A stretch of DNA of 12,174 nt from CAZIOH01 sp964540815 (GTDB lineage Bacteria > Myxococcota_A > Polyangia > Fen-1088): contig CAZIOH010000138.1 of assembly GCA_964540815.1 (NCBI GenBank), positions 1 through 12,174 of the forward strand, written 5' to 3'. Each line of letters starts with the position of its first letter. Positions within the stretch are counted from its first letter, which is position 1. Below the pieces are notes generated by a model. That model saw only the letters and a program-made list of their open reading frames with translations, was not told the origin of the DNA and did not search any database. Positions 6,814 through 12,174 of this stretch are shown here, one piece after another. The position numbers were made by a program, and so were the translations under genes.

Positions 6814-9315
6814 ATGCGCCGACGTCGTTCTCCGAACATTCAAGGGATGTTGTTCCGCGGCGCCTTGGCCGCGCTCCTCGCCGGGGCGTGCGCCAAGAAG
6901 CCGAGCTACGGTCTCGGCAGCAACGACGGCGGCGTGGACGCTGCACGGGCGGGGAGCGGCGGCAGTTCGAGCACGGCGGGGACCGGCGGCGCCGGCGGCT
7001 TCAGCCCGCCGGACCCCGGGCTGATCAATCCCGGGGTCGACGGAGGCGCCGCTGCCGTCTTGGAGCGGCTGGACCTGAGCTTCAACGTGGACTGGCGCTA
7101 TCACGAGGGAGACGTCGCCGGCGCCGACGCCCCGGCCTTCGATGACACCGCCTGGAGCTACGTCGACGTGCCCCACTCGACCCGCTTCACGACGCCGGAG
7201 AGCCCCAACGCCTACCTCGGGGTGAGCTGGTACCGCCGGCACTTCGCGGTGCCGCGGGCGTACACCGGGAGCAAGCTCTTCATCGAGTTCGAGGGCGCCA
7301 TGCAGGCGGCGGACGTCTGGCTGAACGGCGTCCACGCGGCGCGCCACCAGGGCGGATACACGCCCTTCACCGTTGATGCCACCGACGGACTCCGATACGA
7401 CGGCACGGACAACATCCTCGCCGTCAAGCTCGACAGCAACGCCAACCCTGCCTGGGCGCCTGGCTGGAACGGCGTGGATTTTCAGTATCACGGGGGCCTC
7501 TACCGAAACGTCACGCTCCACGTGCAGAACCCGCTGCACGTTACGGACGCGGTGAGCGCCAACAAGCTCGCGGGGGGGGGCATCTTCGTGCGCTACCCAG
7601 CGGTGAGCGCGACTGCCGCGACCGTGGCGATCACCACCAACGTCGTCAACCAGTTCTCGGTCGCGCGGACCGCCACCGTGCTGTCCGAGCTCATGGACGC
7701 CGCCGGTCAGGTCGCGGGGATGGCAGCCGATACCCTGACCATCGCGCCTGGCGCCGACGCTGACTTCGTGCAGAGCCTCGCGATCGCCAACCCAGCGTTG
7801 TGGCACCCCTACACGCCTAACCTCTACACGCTCCGAACGCGCGTGCAGGACGGGGGCATCACGGTCGATCAGACGACCACCCGCATCGGGATCCGCCGCA
7901 TCGGCTGGAGCCGGAGCGGGGGGCTCGTCATCAACGGCGCGCGCTTCGAGGCGCGCGGAGTGAACATGCACCAGGAGATGTACGGCGTCGGCAATGCCGT
8001 GCCCGACTCCGCCGTCTACTACGACGTGAAGCGGATCAAGGATGGGGGCCTCGACTTCATCCGGGCGGCGCACTACCCCCACGCTCCCGCCTTTTACGCC
8101 GCCTGCGACGCGCTCGGCGTCCTGGTGTTGAACCCGCAGACGGGATGGCAGAACTTCAGCGATACGACGGCCTTCAAGGAGGCGACCTACCAGGAGCTCC
8201 GCGATCTCATCCGCCGCGATCGCAATCACCCGAGCGTGGTGGCCTGGGAGGCGAGCCTCAACGAGTCCAATTTCACGGACGAATGGGCGGCGCGCGCCCA
8301 CGCCATCGTGCACGAGGAGTACCCAGGCGATCAGGCGTTCTCCGCCGCCTGGAAATGGACCCGCGCCGACATCCTCGTAGACGCCTCGCAGCATGGCGTC
8401 CGCAACTCGGTGGATCCGCGTCCGACCATCATCGACGAGTACGGGAGCTGGGACTACGGCGGTCAGGCCTCGACCAGCAACCAGCCGCGGGAGGGCGGGG
8501 ACAACGCGATGCTGATCCAGGCGAACAACATCGAGGACTCCCACAGCAAAAACATGGCAGTGAGCTGGTTCTCGGCGGACGGGTACTGGCACTACGCGGA
8601 TTACTCCGGCTTCACTTACTTCGGCATCACGCGCGACGGCCTGGTGGACATGTACCGACTCCCCAAGCTGTCCTACTACCTCCTGCAGAGTCAGCGCGAT
8701 CCGAGCGTCATGATCGACGGCGTCGACTCGGGGCCGATGGTCTTCATCGCGAACCAGTGGACGGCGACCTCGCCGACGCGAGTGCGCGTGTACAGCAACT
8801 GTCCTCGCGTGTCGCTGTCCTTGAACGGCACCCTCGTCGAGACACGTTCCCCCGACCCCGGCACCAACCTGGCCCACCCGCCCTTCAATTTTTCCCTCGC
8901 CACTTTCACCCCGGGCACCTTGCGCGCCGATTGCGTCGTCGGGGATGCCGTGGTCGCGACGCACCTGCGGCGCACGCCCGAGGCAGCACGCCGCATCGTG
9001 CTCCGGCCGGAGGGCACCTCCTTGCGCGCCGACGGCAGTGACGGCCGCCTCGTGTTCATCGACGTCGTCGACGCGAACGGGACGGTGGTGCCCACGGCCG
9101 GCGACTCGATCACCCTCGGCGTCACCGGGCCGGGCGCCCTCCTCGGGCCGTTCGTGGTCCAGGTGAAGGGCGGCCAGCTCGCGACCTGGGTGCGGGCCGG
9201 ACGGACGCCGGGGACGATCACGGTCACCGCCAGCGCCCCCGGCCTCGATCCCGGCAGCGTCGACCTCACTGGCACGCCGGTCGCCAACGTGCCCGCCCTA
9301 CCGGCCGATCGCTGA
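6814..9315 (+). CDS. Lipoprotein GH2 enzyme, beta-galactosidase-like, with DUF4982-type C-terminus (second of pair)
   Basis: Protein of 833 residues from ATG 6814; an in-frame ATG at 6847 would cut into the basic n-region. The signal is MRRRR... then GALAALLAGAC, lipid Cys26 (lipobox loosely matched). A short Gly/Ser/Ala linker runs to ~82. The jelly roll spans ~88-240 (SWYRRHFAVP, FEGAMQAADVWLNG, YHGGLYRNVTLHV, all typical GH2), the Ig-like domain ~245-360, and the TIM barrel from ~370 (VINGARFEARGVNMHQEM). RRDRNHPSVVAWEASLNES gives acid/base Glu484 and PTIIDEYGSW gives nucleophile Glu542. After the barrel, ~640-715 resembles DUF4982, and 726 onward (RIVLRPEGTSLRADG, FIDVVDANG) resembles the GH2 C-terminal domain 5 seen in many beta-galactosidase-like enzymes. 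This tail is absent from the upstream partner, so the two are not simple duplicates. A nine-G run at 7572-7580 lies in the coding sequence. Substrate is inferred only at the family level. Confidence 0.92.
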   Translation: MRRRRSPNIQGMLFRGALAALLAGACAKKPSYGLGSNDGGVDAARAGSGGSSSTAGTGGAGGFSPPDPGLINPGVDGGAAAVLERLDLSFNVDWRYHEGDVAGADAPAFDDTAWSYVDVPHSTRFTTPESPNAYLGVSWYRRHFAVPRAYTGSKLFIEFEGAMQAADVWLNGVHAARHQGGYTPFTVDATDGLRYDGTDNILAVKLDSNANPAWAPGWNGVDFQYHGGLYRNVTLHVQNPLHVTDAVSANKLAGGGIFVRYPAVSATAATVAITTNVVNQFSVARTATVLSELMDAAGQVAGMAADTLTIAPGADADFVQSLAIANPALWHPYTPNLYTLRTRVQDGGITVDQTTTRIGIRRIGWSRSGGLVINGARFEARGVNMHQEMYGVGNAVPDSAVYYDVKRIKDGGLDFIRAAHYPHAPAFYAACDALGVLVLNPQTGWQNFSDTTAFKEATYQELRDLIRRDRNHPSVVAWEASLNESNFTDEWAARAHAIVHEEYPGDQAFSAAWKWTRADILVDASQHGVRNSVDPRPTIIDEYGSWDYGGQASTSNQPREGGDNAMLIQANNIEDSHSKNMAVSWFSADGYWHYADYSGFTYFGITRDGLVDMYRLPKLSYYLLQSQRDPSVMIDGVDSGPMVFIANQWTATSPTRVRVYSNCPRVSLSLNGTLVETRSPDPGTNLAHPPFNFSLATFTPGTLRADCVVGDAVVATHLRRTPEAARRIVLRPEGTSLRADGSDGRLVFIDVVDANGTVVPTAGDSITLGVTGPGALLGPFVVQVKGGQLATWVRAGRTPGTITVTASAPGLDPGSVDLTGTPVANVPALPADR

Positions 9316-9694
9316 GATGACCTCCCTTCGGTCGCGAGGCCGAACCGGCGCTGCGACAGTAGGTGCGCGAGCAGACACCGCGAGAGGACTGGCTGCCGCC
9401 GCTCGAGCTCGGCGACCGCTGCGCCAAGTGCCCGGTCGATCTGGATCCCGAAGCAACCTCGATTGTCTGCTGAAGGCGTACTGCATCGGGGGCTTCGCTT
9501 CGATGCCCTCGAGAACGGTCCACCTGAGTCGGCTCCGGCACCCCGGGAAGACCCTGCGCGCCGACACCCAATACGGCCACCGACGCCCCCGGCGGCAGGG
9601 TGGTAGAGCATCGTCCCGGGCGGGCGACCCGCTCTCGGGTCCGTGCGTCGACCAGCTCGAGCGAGACCGTTTGACCGCTTCCTTTGGCCCGACT
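9316..9694. other. 379-nt gap between GH2 gene and TetR gene
   Basis: This separates the convergent ends of the second GH2 gene (plus) and the tetR gene (minus). Open frames on both strands are Arg/Ser/Pro-rich and look like shadows. One short frame from GTG 9363 to TGA 9471 (36 codons) has G/C-rich third positions and encodes DRCAKCPVDLDPEA with a CxxC pair. It has no ribosome site and may be a gene fragment. A weak hairpin TTCGG/CCGAA (9327-9331 with 9340-9344) follows the GH2 stop, but it has no T-run, so I do not call it a terminator. Confidence 0.4.
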
Positions 9695-10315
9695 TCACAT
9701 TGCTTTGAGGGCTCCTGATACCTGAGAGAAGGCTCGGTCAAATAGGTCGCCGAGACTCTCGGCGCCGCCGTGGGCAGCCCACCAGTTGAGGGCAGTGTCG
9801 AACGCCGCCATGGCGGCGGCGGCGGCGAGGCTCGGCCCCATGTCGGCGTTCACGTCCTTGCCCGCGCGCCGCGCCAGCTCAGTGGCCAGCGCTGCGCGCC
9901 ATTGGGATTGCTTCTCGAGAAAGTGACCGCGGAGCGAGGGGTCCGCCAAGATGATCTCGGTGAAGCGAAGGACTCTTCCCGGGTGTTGAGCGCAGCTGTC
10001 GACGAAGCCCGAGAACGCGACACGCACGGCGACTGCATGGGTCTCACGAGTCGGTCGCGCCGCCAGGGCCTCCACGAGCCGTCGGCCGACGTCCCCCAGA
10101 AATGCGACGATCAGATCCTCTTTGGACTGGAAGTAGCGAAAGAAAGTCCGCCGCGACATGCCGGCGGCTTCGGCGATGCGTTCGATGGTCATGTGCTCGT
10201 AGCCCTCGACCGCGATGAGGCTGAGTGCAGCCTCGGTCAGTTCCTCGCGCACGACCCGGCGCTTGCGTTCGGCCATCGTCGGGCTGGAAGCGGCTAGAGA
10301 CAATCCTTCGGGCAT
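9695..10315 (-). CDS. TetR-family transcriptional repressor with acyl-CoA-like ligand-binding C-terminus
   Basis: Protein of 206 residues from ATG 10315 (an alternative ATG is at 10276, residue 14, without a better ribosome site). The TetR DNA-binding domain spans residues ~22-70: LTEAALSLIAVEGYEHMTIE, then the recognition helix region IAEAAGMSRRTFFRYFQSKE. The C-terminal domain (RVLRFTEIILADPSLRGHFL, later WRAALATELARRAG) resembles the TetR C-terminal class linked to acyl-CoA-like ligands and MftR-type regulators; this sub-family call is from memory. Such proteins bind palindromic operators as dimers and release on ligand binding. Divergent from a membrane-protein gene with 109 nt between start codons. 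A perfect palindrome lies 4 nt upstream of its start, so autoregulation and control of the neighbour are likely by inference. Ligand unknown. Confidence 0.92.
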   Translation of the reverse strand: MPEGLSLAASSPTMAERKRRVVREELTEAALSLIAVEGYEHMTIERIAEAAGMSRRTFFRYFQSKEDLIVAFLGDVGRRLVEALAARPTRETHAVAVRVAFSGFVDSCAQHPGRVLRFTEIILADPSLRGHFLEKQSQWRAALATELARRAGKDVNADMGPSLAAAAAMAAFDTALNWWAAHGGAESLGDLFDRAFSQVSGALKAM

Positions 10316-10319
10316 GCCG

Positions 10320-10332
10320 TGAGGTTACCTCA
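10320..10332. promoter_or_regulatory. Palindromic operator candidate for the TetR regulator
   Basis: TGAGGTTACCTCA is a perfect 6-bp inverted repeat around one central base, located 4 nt upstream of the tetR start and within its probable 5' leader. GAGGT on the minus strand inside it could also act as a distant Shine-Dalgarno (11 nt spacing). TetR repressors bind sites of this size and symmetry next to their own start. Binding itself is inferred. Confidence 0.4.
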
Positions 10333-10340
10333 GGCGGCAC

Positions 10341-10395
10341 TTGACACCTAATGCCTGGCGTGGCACTGTGAGACACACAAGACGTTTAGTGTCAC
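10341..10395. promoter_or_regulatory. Divergent promoter region with repeated TGACAC-type half-sites
   Basis: Several related half-sites are packed between the tetR and membrane-protein starts: TTGACACCTAA (10341-10351), GTGGCACT (10360-10367), GTGAGACAC (10368-10376) and TTTAGTGTCAC (10385-10395). GTGGCACT and AGTGTCAC are inverted copies matching at 7 of 8 positions; GACAC and GTGTC (10372-10376, 10389-10393) are exact inverted copies 12 nt apart. TTGACA at 10341 also fits a -35 box on the plus strand, but no good -10 follows at 16-18 nt. These could be operator sites for the TetR protein or another regulator. Confidence 0.3.
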
Positions 10396-10424
10396 CGAGC
10401 CAGCGCTCGGCGGAAAGCCGACCA

Positions 10425-10961
10425 ATGATCCAAATCTCGAATTGCCTTGGCCACACGCTTGGACACTGGTGGCTGTTCGCGCTCCTGATGGTCGCGGCGT
10501 CGTTCTTTTACGGCTACGGTGTCCCGCAGGCGAAGGCCCGCGTCTTCAAGGGCGCCGAGCTCGCGCCCAGGCTCCTCGACGAGCACATCCCGACCTGGCG
10601 GCGTCACGACGCGCTCAGCCTGCTCGAGGGTCTCGGCGCCCCGGGGCGAAGAGCGCTGCAGGGCTTCTATCTCAAGATGGATTTTTGGTTCCCCGGTCCG
10701 ACCATCTGCGTGGCGTACGCCGCGCTCCTCAGCCTCGCGTTCCCCCCTGGCTCTCCCCTCGGCCCGCTCAACCTGCTCGCCGCCCCCGCGCTCCTGTTCG
10801 ACGTGGCGGAGAATGCCAACCATCTGGTCATGGCTGGCCGCTACCCCAACCTCCCGTCTCTTTCGCTGAGGATGGGGCCCGCGTTCACTCTCCTCAAGTG
10901 GGCCTTCGCCATGGCGCTTCCCGTCGTCGCGCTCGCCGGGCTCATCGCCCACCACCTTTGA
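10425..10961 (+). CDS. Four-helix membrane protein of unknown function
   Basis: Protein of 178 residues from ATG 10425, preceded by GGCGGAAAG with 7 nt spacing. The open frame extends back to a TTG at 10341, but that part lies in the regulatory region and is polar. Four hydrophobic stretches are seen: residues ~14-33 (HWWLFALLMVAASFFYGYGV), ~90-106 (GPTICVAYAALLSLAFP), ~113-128 (GPLNLLAAPALLFDVA) and ~153-175 (AFTLLKWAFAMALPVVALAG). Conserved-looking polar points are DFWFP before helix 2, FDVAEN at the end of helix 3 and FTLLKW entering helix 4. This layout (D..FP, D..EN, FT..KW) matches a widespread group of ~180-residue four-helix hypothetical proteins I recall, with no assigned role. Residues 34-85 form a soluble loop. 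It is divergent from the TetR gene and probably under its control. Confidence 0.8.
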   Translation: MIQISNCLGHTLGHWWLFALLMVAASFFYGYGVPQAKARVFKGAELAPRLLDEHIPTWRRHDALSLLEGLGAPGRRALQGFYLKMDFWFPGPTICVAYAALLSLAFPPGSPLGPLNLLAAPALLFDVAENANHLVMAGRYPNLPSLSLRMGPAFTLLKWAFAMALPVVALAGLIAHHL

Positions 10962-11059
10962 TCCGATCGGAACGTCGCCGCGACCCGGCTCGTGCCGGAG
11001 GACCGCGCGGGTGCCCGCCAGATCGGTCCAACCTTCTGGCTGGATTCAGCCAAAACGGC

Positions 11060-11085
11060 GGCAAAGTAACATTCCAGGTCGGCGA
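11060..11085 (+). repeat. Copy 1 of a 26-nt imperfect direct repeat flanking the integrase remnant
   Basis: This segment (GGCAAAGTAACATTCCAGGT then CGGCGA) matches 11972-11997 at 22 of 26 positions, including an uninterrupted ATTCCAGGTC. It lies 27 nt upstream of the recombinase fragment. Possibly a remnant of an element end or attachment core; chance is not excluded. Confidence 0.35.
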
Positions 11086-11097
11086 TTTCAATTGTAG

Positions 11098-11113
11098 CGG
11101 CCGAATTCGGCCG
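11098..11113. repeat. 16-bp perfect palindrome just before the recombinase fragment
   Basis: CGGCCGAATTCGGCCG is identical to its reverse complement over all 16 bases. The first usable start codon (GTG 11113) of the recombinase fragment overlaps its last base, and an in-frame stop (TAG 11095) lies just before it. It may be a protein-binding site or a cruciform/hairpin at an element junction. Confidence 0.5.
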
Positions 11114-11643
11114 TGCGGTTCGGAGCTTCGAAAGGGGAAACCCTGGGTTTGAAATTCCTGTGCTCTGAGCTTTCGCGCAAGCATCTTCAAGACCTCGACG
11201 ACGCCGCGATCGACAAGCTCTTGCGTGGGCTCGACATCGCCCCGGCCACGAAGACCCGTGTCGTCCACCTCATCTCGGCGTTCTTCAGGTGGTCGATCCG
11301 CGAGAAGCACGCCGACACGAACCCGGTCCGCTCGTACCTCGCGGGCGCGACGAAGAAGCAAAAGGAGCGGCTGAAGTCGAAGCACGATCCGCGGGAAACC
11401 CCGTTCCTCCCGAAGGAACACGTCGGCGCGGTCTTCCGAGCGTTGCCCGCGCCGATCGATCTCGCGTTCGCCGTCTCGGCGCTGGCCGGTCTTCGCCCCG
11501 GTGAGGTCCTCTCGCTGGATTGGGGGGACATCGACCTGGCGCGCGGGCGCATCCGGGTCGAGCGGCAGGTGAGGGCGGGCAAGATCGGGCCGCCGAAGAA
11601 CGGCAAGCCGCGCGAGGTTCCGATCGTTGGGCTTAGGGCTTAG
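11113..11643 (+). pseudogene. Truncated tyrosine recombinase (integrase) remnant
   Basis: A frame of 176 codons with the middle of a phage-type tyrosine recombinase. Residues ~18-78 resemble the core-binding SAM-like domain (LDDAAIDKLLRGL, then RVVHLISAFFRWSIREKHAD and TNPVRSYLAG). Residues ~95-170 begin the catalytic domain: ALAGLRPGEVLSLDW supplies the first catalytic Arg (R128), and the beta-hairpin GPPKNGKPREVPI carries the expected Lys. The frame stops at VGLRA, so the HxxR box, the second His/Trp and the nucleophilic Tyr are all missing. The N-terminal arm-binding domain is also absent, and a stop lies 15 nt before the first GTG. Third positions are still G/C-rich, so decay looks recent. 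The break falls in a GGGCTTA tandem repeat. It cannot recombine DNA as it stands. Confidence 0.75.
11629..11642 (+). repeat. Tandem 7-bp repeat at the integrase breakpoint
   Basis: GGGCTTA occurs twice in a row exactly where the recombinase frame loses similarity (after REVPIV), and the second copy supplies the TAG stop. A short duplication at a truncation point fits an insertion or deletion junction. Confidence 0.5.
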
Positions 11644-11969
11644 GAAGAAAAATTCGGGGCGATGACGATGGGGCGGAGATCAGGGGGAAATCGAGGTAGC
11701 CTGAGTGGGGTCAAACGCAGGGCAAGATAATGGCTGAATCACACCGCGGCGTAAATCGCCGCGATGATTCAGCAAAGTGTAGTGTTCGCGCCCTTCGCGT
11801 GAATGAGCGCGGCCGGCAAGTGGCCGCGGTCCTTGGGATTCTTCACGTATTCGAGCACGGCGGCTCGCGCGCTCACCGACGGAGAGCGCGGACTTCGGCC
11901 TGCGGAGACGAATTTCAGGGCCCACCGGCGACAACAAACGCGCGGGCCGTCGCGAGCACTCCTTTCAGC
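11644..11969. other. Gene-free stretch between integrase remnant and the right-edge ORF
   Basis: About 326 nt without a supported gene. It starts with an A-rich GAAGAAAAATTC, unusual in this GC-rich window, continues through a G-rich stretch, and contains the large inverted repeat at 11733-11773. A minus-strand frame ending at the TGA inside that repeat gives LEYVKNPKDRGHLPAALIHA (starting about 11873), then KGANTTLC. It looks protein-like but is only about 34 codons after a possible GTG and was not recognised. Confidence 0.35.
11733..11773. repeat. 41-nt interrupted inverted repeat (strong hairpin)
   Basis: Outer arms GCTGAATCA (11733-11741) and TGATTCAGC (11765-11773) pair perfectly over 9 bp. 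Inner arms CGCGGCG (11745-11751) and CGCCGCG (11757-11763) pair over 7 bp. The two stems are separated by a 3-nt/1-nt asymmetric internal loop (CAC versus A), and the apical loop is TAAAT. No T-run follows on either strand, which argues against a standard terminator. A two-stem hairpin with an asymmetric bulge next to an integrase remnant resembles recombination sites or small palindromic elements in form, but no integron attC consensus was seen. Confidence 0.6.
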
Positions 11970-12174
11970 ATGGCAACGTCAGATTCCAGGTCCGCGACAT
12001 TCCGCCCGCGAATTGGTCGGCGCAAGGGCCAGATCAAGCCCGAGCGCGTGCCGACCTTCCGCTGCATGATGATCGCGAAGATCGAGCAGCGCATCCGACG
12101 TATCACCGTAGCCGAGCGGGGCGGGACACCGAGGCGCGGACGCCGGCCCGCTGCGGGCGGGTACGGGAGCCAGC
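11970..12174 (+). CDS. N-terminal part of a basic protein, possibly relaxase-like (runs off the window)
   Basis: An open frame of at least 68 codons from ATG 11970 to the window end. From residue ~11 it reads FRPRIGRRKGQIKPERVPTF, then MMIAKIEQRIRRI, and later a Gly/Arg-rich stretch. Third positions are mostly G/C from there on. The FRPRIGRR start followed by a basic helix resembles the N-termini I recall for myxobacterial/proteobacterial VirD2-like mobilisation relaxases (DUF3363 group), whose catalytic region would lie beyond the window. No clear Shine-Dalgarno precedes the ATG, and the frame is open further upstream (at least to 11880), so the start is uncertain. A minus-strand frame over 11915-12106 is also open and partly protein-like; I consider it the shadow. 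Confidence 0.35.
   Translation, partial: MATSDSRSATFRPRIGRRKGQIKPERVPTFRCMMIAKIEQRIRRITVAERGGTPRRGRRPAAGGYGSQ
11972..11997 (+). repeat. Copy 2 of the 26-nt imperfect direct repeat
   Basis: It matches 11060-11085 at 22 of 26 positions, 912 nt downstream and on the same strand. It overlaps the first codons of the right-edge ORF. Together the two copies bracket the integrase remnant and the 41-nt hairpin. Confidence 0.35.

Noticed and set aside
4700..6946. 748-codon minus-strand frame opposite the first GH2 gene
   Set aside because: Its composition (Arg, His, Val, Gly, Asp-rich without domains) is the usual antisense image of a GC-rich gene; the plus strand has the catalytic motifs.
6805..8964. 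719-codon minus-strand frame opposite the second GH2 gene
   Set aside because: Antisense shadow of a well-supported GH2 gene.
9327..9344. Hairpin TTCGG/CCGAA after the second GH2 gene as terminator
   Set aside because: Short stem, eight-base loop and no T-run.
10985..10998. Hairpin CCGGC-TCGT-GCCGG after the membrane-protein gene as terminator
   Set aside because: Only a 5-bp stem and no following T-run; such hairpins are common by chance in GC-rich DNA.
10442..11152. 236-codon plus-strand frame overlapping the membrane protein
   Set aside because: Arg/Pro-rich out-of-frame reading; the overlapped frame has membrane segments and a ribosome site.
1..12174. CRISPR array, tRNA or rRNA genes
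   Set aside because: No regularly spaced repeats of suitable length and no TTCGA-type T-arm or rRNA signatures were found by eye.

Overview
The window is GC-rich DNA. Its large open frames have strongly G/C third positions and encode lipoproteins with long Gly/Ser/Thr/Ala-rich linkers directly after the lipid-attachment cysteine. That style is characteristic of large-genome myxobacteria (Polyangiales/Sorangium-like). This taxonomic reading is inferred from gene style alone; no marker gene is present.

Layout. (1) Positions 1-~700 hold decayed transposase remnants on the minus strand: an IS630-like piece (1-372) next to an IS256-like piece (~430-695). Both are broken by frameshifts and internal deletions. 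(2) 797-3169 hold two plus-strand lipoprotein genes 19 nt apart. The first ends in a very cysteine-rich tandem-repeat domain. The second appears frameshifted inside its Gly-rich linker. (3) 3174-3833 (minus) is a RibD-C/dihydrofolate-reductase-like protein, convergent with the second lipoprotein. A ~400-nt gap upstream of it holds one doubtful minus-strand ORF. (4) 4235-9315 hold two tandem plus-strand lipoprotein glycoside hydrolases of family GH2, 29 nt apart, each with recognisable acid/base and nucleophile glutamates. (5) 9695-10961 hold a TetR-family repressor (minus) divergent from a small four-helix membrane protein (plus). The 109-nt region between them carries palindromic operator candidates. 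(6) 11060-12174 look like a mobile-element edge: a tyrosine recombinase truncated at both ends, a strong 41-nt inverted repeat, a 16-bp palindrome, a 26-nt imperfect direct repeat, and a basic ORF running off the window that may be the start of a relaxase-like mobilisation protein.

How it may work together. The two GH2 enzymes probably form one transcription unit that exposes carbohydrate-cleaving enzymes on the cell envelope. The Cys-rich lipoproteins upstream share their anchor-and-linker design but no evident catalytic domain. The TetR/membrane-protein pair looks like a self-contained regulatory module. Mobile-element debris at both ends suggests an accessory region assembled by insertions. 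I did not find a clearly new multi-gene system. The most unusual items are the four-cysteine tandem repeat protein, the shared linker design across four consecutive lipoproteins, and the repeat-rich right edge.
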